From: Streptomyces caatingaensis
GTDB lineage: Bacteria > Actinomycetota > Actinomycetes > Streptomycetales > Streptomycetaceae
Direction: 5' to 3'
NCBI RefSeq assembly: GCF_001187435.1
Contig: NZ_LFXA01000002.1
Location: 682,001 to 746,000, forward strand
DNA length: 64,000 bases
Both the position numbers and the translations under genes were made by a program. The notes under the pieces were generated by a model, which saw only the letters and a program-made list of their open reading frames with translations, was not told the DNA's origin and did not search any database. Shown in pieces: positions 34,419-43,096 of this stretch. The stretch's first letter is position 1. Every line of letters starts with the position of its first letter.

Positions 34419-37400
34419 TCAGTGGCCGAGCCGGGTGCGGATGGCCGAGACCAGTTCGCCCACGCCGTGTTCCTTCAGGACGCCGTAGTGGTCGCCCGCG
34501 AGGTCGATCACGGCGGGCGGCAGGGCGGAGTAGCCGGAACTGCCCTCGATGAACGAGTAGTCGTCGCCCACGGCCTTGAAGAGCGTCACCGGTGTCCGCA
34601 GGCTCCGCTCGGCCAGTTCCCGGAAGGAGTAGTCGAATTCGTAGGTCTCCGCGACCATGCGGACGATCCTCCGGATCAGCTCCGTGTCCAGCGCCGGTAT
34701 CAGGTCGTGGACGAACTCCGTGAAGTCGTCCTCGTCCTTGACGCATTCGAGGCACCGGTCGACGTCCGGACCGCTGATGGTGCCGGCGAAGACCGAGAAC
34801 AGCACCGTCAGGTAGGCGGGGTTGCAGTAGGTGGCCGTCCGGTCGTGCTGCTCGCCGTCCCGCGTCCGCACCGTGGGATTGCCGGGGCAGATCAGGAACA
34901 GGTTCTCCACCCGCTCGCCGGCCTGCTCCAGCTGCCAGGCCGCCTCGAAGGCGACCCTGGCGCCGAAGGAGTAGCCCCAGAGCGTGTACGGCCCCTCGGG
35001 CTGGATCCGCCGGATCTCCTCCAGGTCGGCGGCGGCCATCTCCCGGATCGTGGGATACGGCTCCTCGCCGGCGTTGAGGCCGTGCGCCTGGATGCCGTAG
35101 AAGGGCCGGCCGAGGTCCACGCGGGAGCCGAGGAGCTGGAGGTTCATGGGGTAGCCGCCGAGGCCGGGCCAGCAGAAGACCGGCGCCTCGCCGCCCTTGG
35201 CGTGCAGCCGCACCAGGCGCGACGACTCCTCGGCGCCGCCGCCGTCGATGCGGCGGGCGAGCTGCTCGACGGTGGGCGTCTCGAAGAGGACCTGCACGGG
35301 CAGCGCGGTGCCGAAGTGCCGGTTGACGCGGTTGACGAGGGTCACGGCGAGCAGCGAGTTGCCGCCGCTCTCGAAGAAGTTGTCCGTCTTGGAGACCGGC
35401 TCGTACTTCAGGGCGGCGCCCCACAGCCCGGCGAGCGCCTGCTCGGTGGCGGTGCGCGGCGGCACGAACTCCCGCTGCTCCAGCCCCTGCGTCAGCTGCT
35501 CCATGGCGGCGAGCGCCTTCACGTCGATCTTGCCGTTGGCCGTCTGCGGCAGCGCGTCGAGCACGACGACCTTGTTCGGCAGCATGTAGTCGGGCAGGTA
35601 CGCGATCAGGTCGTCCCTGATCATCTCGGTGGGGCCCTTCATGTGGACGATGTCCTCGCCCATGCCCTCGCTCGCCCGCTGCCCGTCGTCGACGCGGCCG
35701 CCGACGAAGAAGTAGGAGGCCCCGGTCGGCAGGGAGCGTTCGGTGAGGATCGCGTCCAGGCGCCGCGCGGCGGGCAGCGGGTTGCCGCTCTTGGAGCTGT
35801 AGCCGGAGGACATGAAGCCGAAGCCCAGCCCGTTGGCCTGGAGGTGGTGGAGCTTCCTGCCGAGCACGATGTACTCCAGCCAGGGCTCCGCGGCGCGGCT
35901 GACGGCGCTGATGCCGATGCTGGCACGCTCGTACACGGCCTGGTTGATCGCGATGACGTGCTTCTTCTGCACCAGCTCGGCCGAGACCCGCTCCAGGCCG
36001 CCGCACACGTAGCGGTACTGGCCGGCCGGGAGGTCCGCGACCTTGCCGGGGTGCGCCTGCACATAGAGGTCGACGGGGTCCTCCGGCCGCGGGCCGTCAC
36101 CGCGGCGGATGTCGAAGCAGCCCAGGTAGTGGTCCTCGTCGGCCACGTCGAACAGCGGCTTGAGCTCCGGCCGCCGGCCGTCGGGGTGGATGGCCAGACC
36201 GTAGGCGGGCAGCACTCGTTCGAACAGGCCGACCATGTGGCCCGTCTCGAACTCCAGGACCTCCAGCAGGTTGTTGCGGTAGACCGGCTCGATCGCCCGC
36301 CGCTTGCCGATGAAGTGCGCCTTCAGCCGCTCGGGCCCGCCCTCGTCCAACTCCCTGACCAGCGTGAGGCGGTGGGTGAGCGGGTTGTGGTAGTACAGGC
36401 CCGCCCGCAGGCCGGCGACGCCCTCGGCCTCCAGGTAGAGCTGGGTGGCGTACAGGGCGCCCGGCGAGGCGTAGGCGTACTTGGGCAGCAGCCGCTCCTC
36501 GCTGTGGAACTGCCCGAACCACCGCAGGATCGTGCCGAGTTCGCCGAGCGTCAGGTCGCCGGGCCGGCGCGGTCGGACGGCGGCGGGGCCGTCGGCGGCC
36601 TGGTCCAGCAGCTTGACGACGTCGGCCCGGGAGACCGGGCCGCCCTCGTAGAAGCGGTAGGTCTTGCGGGCGAAGACCTCCCGGCGCATCCGCGCGTCCG
36701 CCGTCCGGCCCGGCAGGTCGACGTGCGGGCGGCCGGCCAGTTCGTGGTCCTCGCGCAGGCCGGGGTTGGCGAGCTGGGCCTTGACCTGGAGCCGGCTGGC
36801 CTTGGACTGGTGGTGGGCGCCGTGGTTGCCCTGGTCCATCAGGGCGGCTTCCTTGGGGTTGAGCTCCACGGCGGCGATCAGGTTCTGGAAGCCGGTGCGC
36901 GGGTCGTCCTTGACGACGACGGCCGCCCGCTTGACCCAGGCGTGGTCCTCGATGGTGCGGGCGATCTCGTCCAGCTCGACGCGGTAGCCGCGCAACTTGA
37001 CCTGGCTGTCGGTCCGTCCGGCGAAGTGGACGGTGCCGTCGGCGTCCCGGTGCGCCAGGTCGCCCGTCCGGTACAGCCGCACCGGCTCCGCGCCGGGGGC
37101 CGGGGGGAGGTGGAGGAAGCGCTCCTCGGTCAGGTCGGGGCGGTGCAGATAGCCCCGGGCGAGCTGGACGCCGGAGATGTACAGTTCGCCGATCTCGCCG
37201 GGGCCGACGGGGCGCCGCTCCTCGTCGAGGATGTGGTAGCCGGTGCCGTCGACCGGGGTGCCGATGGGGATCACGGCCGGTTCGTCGTGCAGCGTCGCGG
37301 GGGAGACGGTGTGGGCGGACGAGTTGATGGTGCACTCGGTGGGCCCGTACAGGTTCACCAGCCGTACGCCGGGCAGTTCGGCGAGTAATTCGCCCGCCAG

Positions 37401-38243
37401 CGAGCGCGTCAGCGCCTCGCCGCCGCTGAACACCCGGGTCAGCGTGGTGCAGCCGCCCAGCCGCTCGGTGTCGACCAGGGCCTGGAGCAGGGTGGGCACG
37501 CCCTGGAGCGTGGTCACACCGTGCCGGACGATCGTGTCGACCAGCCCCTCCGGGTCGCGGTAGACGCCGGGGGCTCCCATGACCAGGCGCGCGCCCCAGG
37601 CCGGGGAGAGGATCTCCCACTGCGCCGCGTCGAAGCTCATCGGGGTCTTCTGGAGGACGACGCTGTCGTCGTCCAGGTGCCCGGCGGAGGCGAGCCAGCG
37701 CATCTGCGAGACCACGCTGCGGTGTTCGACCATCACGCCCTTGGGGCGGCCGGTGCTGCCGGAGGTGTAGATGACGTAGGCGAGGCTGTCGGGCCGCGGG
37801 CCCGCCTCGTCGGGCAGGACCGGCTCCTCGCCGGCCGCCTCGTCGAGCGTCACGACGCGGGTGCCGGCCGGGGCGAGTTCCCGCAGCCGGCCCGTCAGTT
37901 GCGGCCGGCACAGGATGACCCGCGCGCGGGCGTCCTCGATGATGTACCGCAGCCGCTCCTCGGGGTACTCGGGGGACAGCGGCAGATAGGCGCCGCCGGC
38001 GGCGAGGGTGCCCCAGACGCCGACGACGAGGTCGAGGGACGGGTCGGCGAAGATGCCGACGCGGTCGTCGCGGCGCACGCCGAGTCTGTGCAGGAGGGCG
38101 GCCGTCCGGGTACTTCGCTCGGTGAGCTCCTGGTAGGTGAGGCTGTCGTCGCCGGCGACGACGGCGGTGGAGTCCGCCTGTGCGCCGGCCCGGGCCCGAA
38201 GGGCGCCGGGCAGGGTGGCGAGGTCGAGGGTCGCTGCACGCAT
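34419..38243 (-). CDS. indC: Indigoidine-type NRPS (A-Ox-T-TE)
   Basis: This is a 1274-residue single-module synthetase with the layout of BpsA/IndC (about 1280 residues). The adenylation domain (about 15-435) has YVIYTSGSTGRPKGV, FDAAQWEILSP and GRTDSQVKLRGYRVELDEI. An FMN oxidase (about 480-890) is inserted before the last adenylation motif NGKIDVK; YLPDYMLPNKVV marks the return. The carrier domain has the phosphopantetheine Ser963 in FFESGGNSLLAV. The thioesterase (about 1030-1270) has nucleophile Ser1092 in LWGYSFGARV and C-terminal His in GDHYG. Such enzymes oxidise and cyclise L-Gln and dimerise it to blue indigoidine. ATG at 38243 follows GGGGAAGG. No indA or indB is adjacent. Confidence 0.93.
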   Translation of the reverse strand: MRAATLDLATLPGALRARAGAQADSTAVVAGDDSLTYQELTERSTRTAALLHRLGVRRDDRVGIFADPSLDLVVGVWGTLAAGGAYLPLSPEYPEERLRYIIEDARARVILCRPQLTGRLRELAPAGTRVVTLDEAAGEEPVLPDEAGPRPDSLAYVIYTSGSTGRPKGVMVEHRSVVSQMRWLASAGHLDDDSVVLQKTPMSFDAAQWEILSPAWGARLVMGAPGVYRDPEGLVDTIVRHGVTTLQGVPTLLQALVDTERLGGCTTLTRVFSGGEALTRSLAGELLAELPGVRLVNLYGPTECTINSSAHTVSPATLHDEPAVIPIGTPVDGTGYHILDEERRPVGPGEIGELYISGVQLARGYLHRPDLTEERFLHLPPAPGAEPVRLYRTGDLAHRDADGTVHFAGRTDSQVKLRGYRVELDEIARTIEDHAWVKRAAVVVKDDPRTGFQNLIAAVELNPKEAALMDQGNHGAHHQSKASRLQVKAQLANPGLREDHELAGRPHVDLPGRTADARMRREVFARKTYRFYEGGPVSRADVVKLLDQAADGPAAVRPRRPGDLTLGELGTILRWFGQFHSEERLLPKYAYASPGALYATQLYLEAEGVAGLRAGLYYHNPLTHRLTLVRELDEGGPERLKAHFIGKRRAIEPVYRNNLLEVLEFETGHMVGLFERVLPAYGLAIHPDGRRPELKPLFDVADEDHYLGCFDIRRGDGPRPEDPVDLYVQAHPGKVADLPAGQYRYVCGGLERVSAELVQKKHVIAINQAVYERASIGISAVSRAAEPWLEYIVLGRKLHHLQANGLGFGFMSSGYSSKSGNPLPAARRLDAILTERSLPTGASYFFVGGRVDDGQRASEGMGEDIVHMKGPTEMIRDDLIAYLPDYMLPNKVVVLDALPQTANGKIDVKALAAMEQLTQGLEQREFVPPRTATEQALAGLWGAALKYEPVSKTDNFFESGGNSLLAVTLVNRVNRHFGTALPVQVLFETPTVEQLARRIDGGGAEESSRLVRLHAKGGEAPVFCWPGLGGYPMNLQLLGSRVDLGRPFYGIQAHGLNAGEEPYPTIREMAAADLEEIRRIQPEGPYTLWGYSFGARVAFEAAWQLEQAGERVENLFLICPGNPTVRTRDGEQHDRTATYCNPAYLTVLFSVFAGTISGPDVDRCLECVKDEDDFTEFVHDLIPALDTELIRRIVRMVAETYEFDYSFRELAERSLRTPVTLFKAVGDDYSFIEGSSGYSALPPAVIDLAGDHYGVLKEHGVGELVSAIRTRLGH

Positions 38244-38605
38244 GAAACGCCTTCCCCGTTGGTTTCCCACTGTGGACGGTCTGGTGATGGGTGCTGCATA
38301 CACGGATTGCTGCGCGGACGGGCCGCGCCGAGGCGGGCCGGAGGCCGCCGTCCGGCAGGGCCGGCCGCGGGCACGCCGGGTCCGGCCCATCCCGTACGAT
38401 GCGGTGGACCCGGCTGTGCGACCGGCATGGATGTAGGGCCTGGCCTGGAGTTGGACACGTCGACCGCGGCACCGGACGGCCCCCGAGGGGCCCCGGTCCT
38501 GCGGTCTACCCCATGTCCCACCCCCAGATTTGTATGATGACTGATGTCTGACAGTCACTCTACTACTGGCCGGGTGGGAGACAGCAAGGGAGGAAGGAGC
38601 GCACA
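38244..38605. promoter_or_regulatory. Divergent control region of NRPS and GntR regulator
   Basis: This 362-base gap separates the NRPS from its divergent regulator. An AT-rich island at about 38525-38570 contains two overlapping palindromes (38538-38557, separate entry). No gene is supported in either strand; the short frames seen are GC artefacts. Confidence 0.5.
38538..38557. promoter_or_regulatory. Candidate GntR/FadR operator
   Basis: Arms TGACTG (38538-38543) and CAGTCA (38552-38557) form a perfect 6-bp inverted repeat with 8-base spacing. A second perfect palindrome, TGTC-T-GACA, overlaps at 38545-38553 and holds the GTnnnAC core typical of FadR-subfamily regulators. The site is about 50 bases before the regulator start. 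Confidence 0.55.
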
Positions 38606-39277
38606 GTGCGCGCGATTGGCCGGAGATCCTCCGTGGAGGAAGTCATCGCCCAGCTCAACGAAGCCCTGGCCAAGGGCACGTGGGCCCTCGGTGACCGGCT
38701 GCCGACCGAGCACGAGCTCACCGAGCGGCTGGGGGTGAGCCGCACCGTCGTCCGCGAGGCGGTGCGCGCCCTGGTGCACCTGGGAGTGCTGGAAACCCGG
38801 CAAGGTGCCGGCACATATGTCATCTCCACCGCCGACCCGGCCCCCCTGCTGCGCCGCGTCGGGATGGCGGAGGTGCGCGAGATCTTCGAGATCCAGCTCG
38901 GCCTGGACGTCCAGGCGGCCCGGCTCGCGGCGGCCCGGCGCACCGACGCCGACGTGGAACGGCTGCGCACCCTGCTGGGCGACCGCAACCGCGCCGCGGG
39001 CCCGCAGGAGTTCGCGCGGGCCGACGCCGCGTACCACCTGGCGGTGGTCGAGGCGGCGGGCAACAGCGTGCTGCTGGAGTTCTACCGCTTCTTCGTCGGG
39101 CGGCTGCGCGACAGCCTGCACACGCTGCGCAGCCAGGACACGGTGCCGGAGAGCGGGGACGGGCCGCACGAGGCGCTGCTCGCGGCGATCGAGGCGGGCG
39201 ACGAGGCGGCGGCCGCCGCCGCGGCCGCGGCGGCGATCCGGCCGAGCCTCGACACGCTCGGCCCTCCGGAGAAGTGA
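38606..39277 (+). CDS. GntR-family regulator, FadR subfamily (FCD domain)
   Basis: This 223-residue regulator has an N-terminal winged helix (LGDRLPTEHELTERLGVSRT, then VVREAVRALVHLGVLETRQG) and a C-terminal all-helical FCD domain with metal/ligand residues in the FARADAAYHLAVVEAAGN helix. GTG at 38606 follows AAGGAG. It is divergent from the NRPS operon and probably controls it and itself, sensing a carboxylate-type metabolite. Near the end is a run of nine Ala residues. Whether it represses or activates is not shown. Confidence 0.9.
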   Translation: MRAIGRRSSVEEVIAQLNEALAKGTWALGDRLPTEHELTERLGVSRTVVREAVRALVHLGVLETRQGAGTYVISTADPAPLLRRVGMAEVREIFEIQLGLDVQAARLAAARRTDADVERLRTLLGDRNRAAGPQEFARADAAYHLAVVEAAGNSVLLEFYRFFVGRLRDSLHTLRSQDTVPESGDGPHEALLAAIEAGDEAAAAAAAAAAIRPSLDTLGPPEK

Positions 39278-39311
39278 CTGTCCGTGAAGTGACCGTCTGC
39301 GAAGGGGCCGC

Positions 39312-39695
39312 TCACGCCGGGTAGTTGCTGAGCTCGATCAGGTTCCCGTCCGGGTCGCGCACGTAGACGCTGACGATCGGCCCCTCGGCGCCGGTGCGTT
39401 CGACCGGGCCCTCCTCCACCGGCACGCCGTGCCGGGCCAGTTCGGCGACGACGGTCTCCAGCGGCTCGTCCACGACCAGGCACAGGTCCGCGCTGCCCGG
39501 CGTCGGCCGGTGGGCCTTCGGCTCGAACTCCCGGCCCGCCTCATGCAGATTGATCTTGCTGTTGCCGAAGGCGAGGGCCCGGCGGCCGCCCCGGAAGGTC
39601 ACCGGGGTCATACCGAGGACCCGCGTGTAGAAGTCGACGGTCGCGTCGGGGTCGGCCACGGTGAGGACGAGGTGGTCGAGGCGGTCGATGCGCAC
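39312..39695 (-). CDS. VOC-superfamily (glyoxalase-like) protein
   Basis: This 127-residue protein is a single glyoxalase/vicinal-oxygen-chelate unit. It starts MRIDRLDHLVLTVADPDATV with the first metal His8, and has FYTRVLGM, NLHEAGREFEPKA, SADLCLVVD and VYVRDPDGNLIELSNY with the last metal Glu. It resembles GLOD5/virulence-type VOC proteins. GTG at 39695 is three bases after the cbiD stop with AGGAAGGG in the cbiD end, so it is coupled to cbiD although no cobalamin role is known for this family. Confidence 0.88.
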   Translation of the reverse strand: MRIDRLDHLVLTVADPDATVDFYTRVLGMTPVTFRGGRRALAFGNSKINLHEAGREFEPKAHRPTPGSADLCLVVDEPLETVVAELARHGVPVEEGPVERTGAEGPIVSVYVRDPDGNLIELSNYPA

Positions 39696-39698
39696 GGT

Positions 39699-40838
39699 TC
39701 AGCCCTTCCTGGAGGGGCCGCGCGGCTCCGCGCGGCCGACGACGGTACCGGCCCGGTCGATGCAGATCACGTCCACCGCCACGGGCGCGCCGCGCAGCAC
39801 GGCCAGCGCCTCGTCCCGCGCCGTCGCGGCGACCAGGTCGCCGAGCGGGACGCCGCGCGCGGCGCAGCGCTGGAGGGCGTCCAGGCCGGTGTTGGCCGCG
39901 GCGACCTCGGCCGCCAGCACCTCGTCCGCGCCGCCGCGGCGGGCCAGTTCGGCGAGGAAGCCCTTGTCGACCTGCGAGCGGGAGGAGTGCAGGTCCAGAT
40001 GGCCGGCGGCCAGCTTCGACAGCTTCGCGAAGCCGCCCGCCACGGTCAGCCGGTCCACCGGGTGGCGGCGGATGTACTTCAGCACCGCGCCCGCGAAGTC
40101 GCCCATGTCGAGCAGGGCGTCCTCGGGCAGGCCGTGCACGGCCACCGCGACCTTCTCCGACGTCGAGCCCGTGCAGCCCGCGACGTGCGTGCGGCCCGCC
40201 GCGCGGGCCACGTCCACGCCGCGCCGGATGCTGTCGATCCAGGCCGAGCAGGAGTAGGGGACGACGATGCCCGTGGTGCCCAGGATGGAGATCCCGCCGA
40301 GGATGCCCAGGCGGCCGTTCCAGGTCGAGCGGGCGATCTCCTCGCCGTGGTCGACCGAGACGGTGATCTCCACGTCGCCCGTGCCGCCGTGCCGGGCGGC
40401 CGCCTCGGTGACGTGGTCGGTCATCATCCGGCGCGGCACCGGGTTGATCGCCGGCTCGCCGACCGGCAGCGGCAGTCCGGGCCGGGTGACCGTGCCCACG
40501 CCGGGACCGGCCCGGAAGACCACCCCCGCACCGGGCGGCAGGAGGCGCACCGTGGAGCGGATCAGGGCGCCGTGGGTGACGTCGGGGTCGTCGCCCGCGT
40601 CCTTCACGATCCCGGCCATGGCGTGCCCGCCGGCCAGCTCCTCCGCCGCGAGCGCGAACGCCGGCGTCTGCCCCTTGGGCAGGGTGATCGTCACCGGGTC
40701 GGGGAACTCGCCGGTGAGCAGCGCCGTGTACGCGGCGGTGGTCGCCGCCGTCGCGCACGCCCCCGTCGTCCAGCCGTGCCGCAGCCCGGTGCGCGCGAGT
40801 TGCGCCGACCGCCCGCCCGGTGCTTTCGTCTCCGTCAC
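39699..40838 (-). CDS. cbiD: Cobalt-precorrin-5B C1-methyltransferase
   Basis: This 379-residue CbiD begins near LRHGWTTGACATAATTAAY, the family signature. Further motifs are IVKDAGDDPDVTHGA, VGEPAINPVPRRMM, GILGGISILGTTGIV and VAGCTGSTSEKVAV. It methylates C1 and removes acetaldehyde in ring contraction; it replaces the aerobic enzyme CobF. GTG at 40838 has GGGAG nine bases upstream. It is divergent from cobK with 48 bases between, so they likely share a control region, and is coupled to the VOC gene downstream. Confidence 0.94.
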   Translation of the reverse strand: MTETKAPGGRSAQLARTGLRHGWTTGACATAATTAAYTALLTGEFPDPVTITLPKGQTPAFALAAEELAGGHAMAGIVKDAGDDPDVTHGALIRSTVRLLPPGAGVVFRAGPGVGTVTRPGLPLPVGEPAINPVPRRMMTDHVTEAAARHGGTGDVEITVSVDHGEEIARSTWNGRLGILGGISILGTTGIVVPYSCSAWIDSIRRGVDVARAAGRTHVAGCTGSTSEKVAVAVHGLPEDALLDMGDFAGAVLKYIRRHPVDRLTVAGGFAKLSKLAAGHLDLHSSRSQVDKGFLAELARRGGADEVLAAEVAAANTGLDALQRCAARGVPLGDLVAATARDEALAVLRGAPVAVDVICIDRAGTVVGRAEPRGPSRKG

Positions 40839-40886
40839 GCCGCCGCGCTCCCGCGGCGGTGGGAACGACGCACGGAAGGGCGGCCG

Positions 40887-41681
40887 GTGAGCGGCGAGCG
40901 CCACATCCTGATCCTGGGCGGCACGACGGAGGCCCGGCGGCTCGCGGCCCTGCTGGACGCGGACCCGGCCCTGCGGGTGACCAGTTCCCTCGCCGGGCGC
41001 GTCGCCGAGCCGCGGCTGCCGGCGGGGCAGGTGCGGATCGGGGGGTTCGGGGGGCCCGGGGGCCTCGCCCGGTGGCTGCGCGAGCAGCACGTCGACGCGC
41101 TCATCGACGCCACGCATCCTTTCGCCGACACGATCAGTTCCAACGCGGCGAAGGCCGCCGCCGAGGTCCATGTTCCCCTGCTCGCCCTGCGCCGGCCCGG
41201 GTGGGTCGCGGGCCCGGGCGACGACTGGCGGTCGGTGGACTCCCTGGAGGGGGCGGCCCGGCTGCTGCCGTCCCTCGGCGAGCGGGCGTTCCTGACCACC
41301 GGCCGCATGGGACTCGGCGCCTTCGCGCACCTCGAGGGTATGTGGTTCCTGGTCCGCTCGGTGGACGCCCCCCTTCCGCCGGTGCCGCCCCGCATGGAGG
41401 TCGTGCTCGCCCGGGGGCCCTTCACGGTCGAGGGCGAGCGCGCGCTGCTCCGCCGCCACCGCGTCGACGTCCTCGTCACCAAGGACAGCGGCGCGGCGGC
41501 GACGGCCGCGAAGCTGACCGCGGCGCGGGACGCCGGCATCCCGGTCGTGGTCGTCCGCCGTCCGCCGCCGCCGGAGGGCGTGCCGGTGGCGGCGGGGGTG
41601 GCGGAGGCCGTGGAGTGGGTGCGCGGGGCGGGGTGCGGCCCGGACGCCCGCCGGCGCCCCGGGCGGGCCGTAGTAATGTGA
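40887..41681 (+). CDS. cobK: Precorrin-6A reductase
   Basis: This 264-residue CobK/CbiJ reductase uses NADPH to reduce precorrin-6A to precorrin-6B. It begins HILILGGTTEARRLAALLDA and has DALIDATHPFADTISSNAAK, RAFLTTGRMGLGAF and VDVLVTKDSGAAATAAKL, all family hallmarks. GTG at 40887 is preceded by GGAAGGG. It is divergent from cbiD. The hydrolase gene downstream starts after a gap of about 130 bases and need not be part of the operon. Confidence 0.94.
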   Translation: MSGERHILILGGTTEARRLAALLDADPALRVTSSLAGRVAEPRLPAGQVRIGGFGGPGGLARWLREQHVDALIDATHPFADTISSNAAKAAAEVHVPLLALRRPGWVAGPGDDWRSVDSLEGAARLLPSLGERAFLTTGRMGLGAFAHLEGMWFLVRSVDAPLPPVPPRMEVVLARGPFTVEGERALLRRHRVDVLVTKDSGAAATAAKLTAARDAGIPVVVVRRPPPPEGVPVAAGVAEAVEWVRGAGCGPDARRRPGRAVVM

Positions 41682-41808
41682 CATGGCACCGGCGGACCAC
41701 GACCGGGATCCGCCCCAACGCCCGCCCGGCCCGGGGACGTTCGGACCGGTGCCCCGGCCGTGCGAGCGCCGCCGGCGGGAACCGCCCGACGAAAGCGAGC
41801 GCCGACCC

Positions 41809-43077
41809 GTGAACCCCGCCCACGCCTGCCGCGACCACGTCTTCGACGTCCCCCTCGACCACGCCGCGCCGGACGGCCCCCGCATCCAGGTCTTCGCCCG
41901 CGAGGTCGCCGACCCCGCGCGCGCCGGCGAGGAACTGCCCTGGCTGTTGTTCCTCCAGGGCGGCCCCGGCGGCAAGTCCCCCCGCCCGTCCGCCGGTTCG
42001 CCGAACTGGCTGAACCGCGCGCTGAAGACCCACCGCGTCCTGCTCCTCGACCAGCGCGGCACCGGCCGCTCCACCCCCGTCACCGCCCGCGCGGCCGCCC
42101 GCTTCACCGGTCCCGCCGAACTCGCCGCGTACCTCACCCACTTCCGCGCCGACTCCATCGTCGCGGACGCCGAGCACATCCGCCGCCGGCTGTGCGGGGA
42201 CGAGCCCTGGGAGACGCTCGGCCAGAGCTACGGCGGGTTCCTCACCCTCACCTACCTCTCGCAGGCGCCGCACGGGCTGCGGGCCTGCTACGTCGCGGGC
42301 GGCCTGCCCGGTCTGACCGCCACTGCCGACGAGATCTACGCCCGCACCTACCCGCGCGTGCGCGACCGCGTCCTGGAGTTCTACGACCGCTACCCCGACG
42401 ACGCCGTCCTCCTGCGCCGCCTCGCCGACCTGCTCGCCGCGCGGGACGTGCGCCTGCCCGACGGCGACCGCCTCACCGTCGGCCGGCTGCGCAGCCTGGG
42501 GCTGTGCCTCGGCATGGGCGACGGCTTCGAGCGCCTGCACTGGCTGCTCGACGAGGCCCTCGACGCCGACGGCGAGCCCACGGACACCTTCCTCCACCAG
42601 GCCGCCGCCCTCACCGGCTTCACCGACAACCCCCTCTACGCCGTCCTCCAGGAGAGCATCTACGGACAGGGCGGCGGGCGGCCCACCGCGTGGGCGGCGT
42701 CCCGCGCCCTCGCGGAGCGGGCGGAATTCGCCGAGGACGCCGACCCGTTGCTGCTCACCGCCGAGATGATCTACCCGTGGATGTTCCGGGAGATCGCCGG
42801 GCTGCGGCCGTTCGCCGGGGCCGCCGAGCTGCTGGCGCGGCACGACGCCTGGCCGCCGCTGTACGACCCGGCCCGGCTCGCCGCCAACGAGGTCCCGGTC
42901 GCGGCGGTCGTCTACCACGACGACGTGTACGTGGACGCCGGCCTCTCCCTGCGCACCGCCCGCGAGGTCGGCTCCGTACGGGCCTGGGTCACCAACGAGT
43001 GGGAGCACGACGGCATCCGCGCCGACGGCGAACGCGTCCTGTCCCGGCTGATGGACATGGCCGCGGGCCGGGCGTAG
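41809..43077 (+). CDS. Proline iminopeptidase-like alpha/beta hydrolase
   Basis: This 422-residue hydrolase is of the prolyl aminopeptidase type. The oxyanion HGGP-like motif is LQGGPGGKSPRP. RVLLLDQRGTGRSTPV is the DQRGxGxS signature, the nucleophile elbow is LGQSYGGFLTLTYL, and acid and base lie near VYHDDVYVDAGLSL and NEWEHDGIRADGE. No signal peptide is present, so it is intracellular. I chose GTG at 41809; an in-frame ATG at 41683 directly after cobK would add a Pro/Arg-rich leader. It releases N-terminal Pro or other residues from peptides. Confidence 0.85.
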   Translation: MNPAHACRDHVFDVPLDHAAPDGPRIQVFAREVADPARAGEELPWLLFLQGGPGGKSPRPSAGSPNWLNRALKTHRVLLLDQRGTGRSTPVTARAAARFTGPAELAAYLTHFRADSIVADAEHIRRRLCGDEPWETLGQSYGGFLTLTYLSQAPHGLRACYVAGGLPGLTATADEIYARTYPRVRDRVLEFYDRYPDDAVLLRRLADLLAARDVRLPDGDRLTVGRLRSLGLCLGMGDGFERLHWLLDEALDADGEPTDTFLHQAAALTGFTDNPLYAVLQESIYGQGGGRPTAWAASRALAERAEFAEDADPLLLTAEMIYPWMFREIAGLRPFAGAAELLARHDAWPPLYDPARLAANEVPVAAVVYHDDVYVDAGLSLRTAREVGSVRAWVTNEWEHDGIRADGERVLSRLMDMAAGRA

Positions 43078-43096
43078 CCCCACCGGGACGGCCCGC

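Noticed and set aside
34149..37388. A 1079-codon open frame on the plus strand opposite the NRPS
   Set aside because: It is a shadow of the NRPS: composition is Gly/Arg/Val/Leu-rich without domains, and the opposite frame has clear catalytic motifs. Long antisense frames are usual at this GC level.
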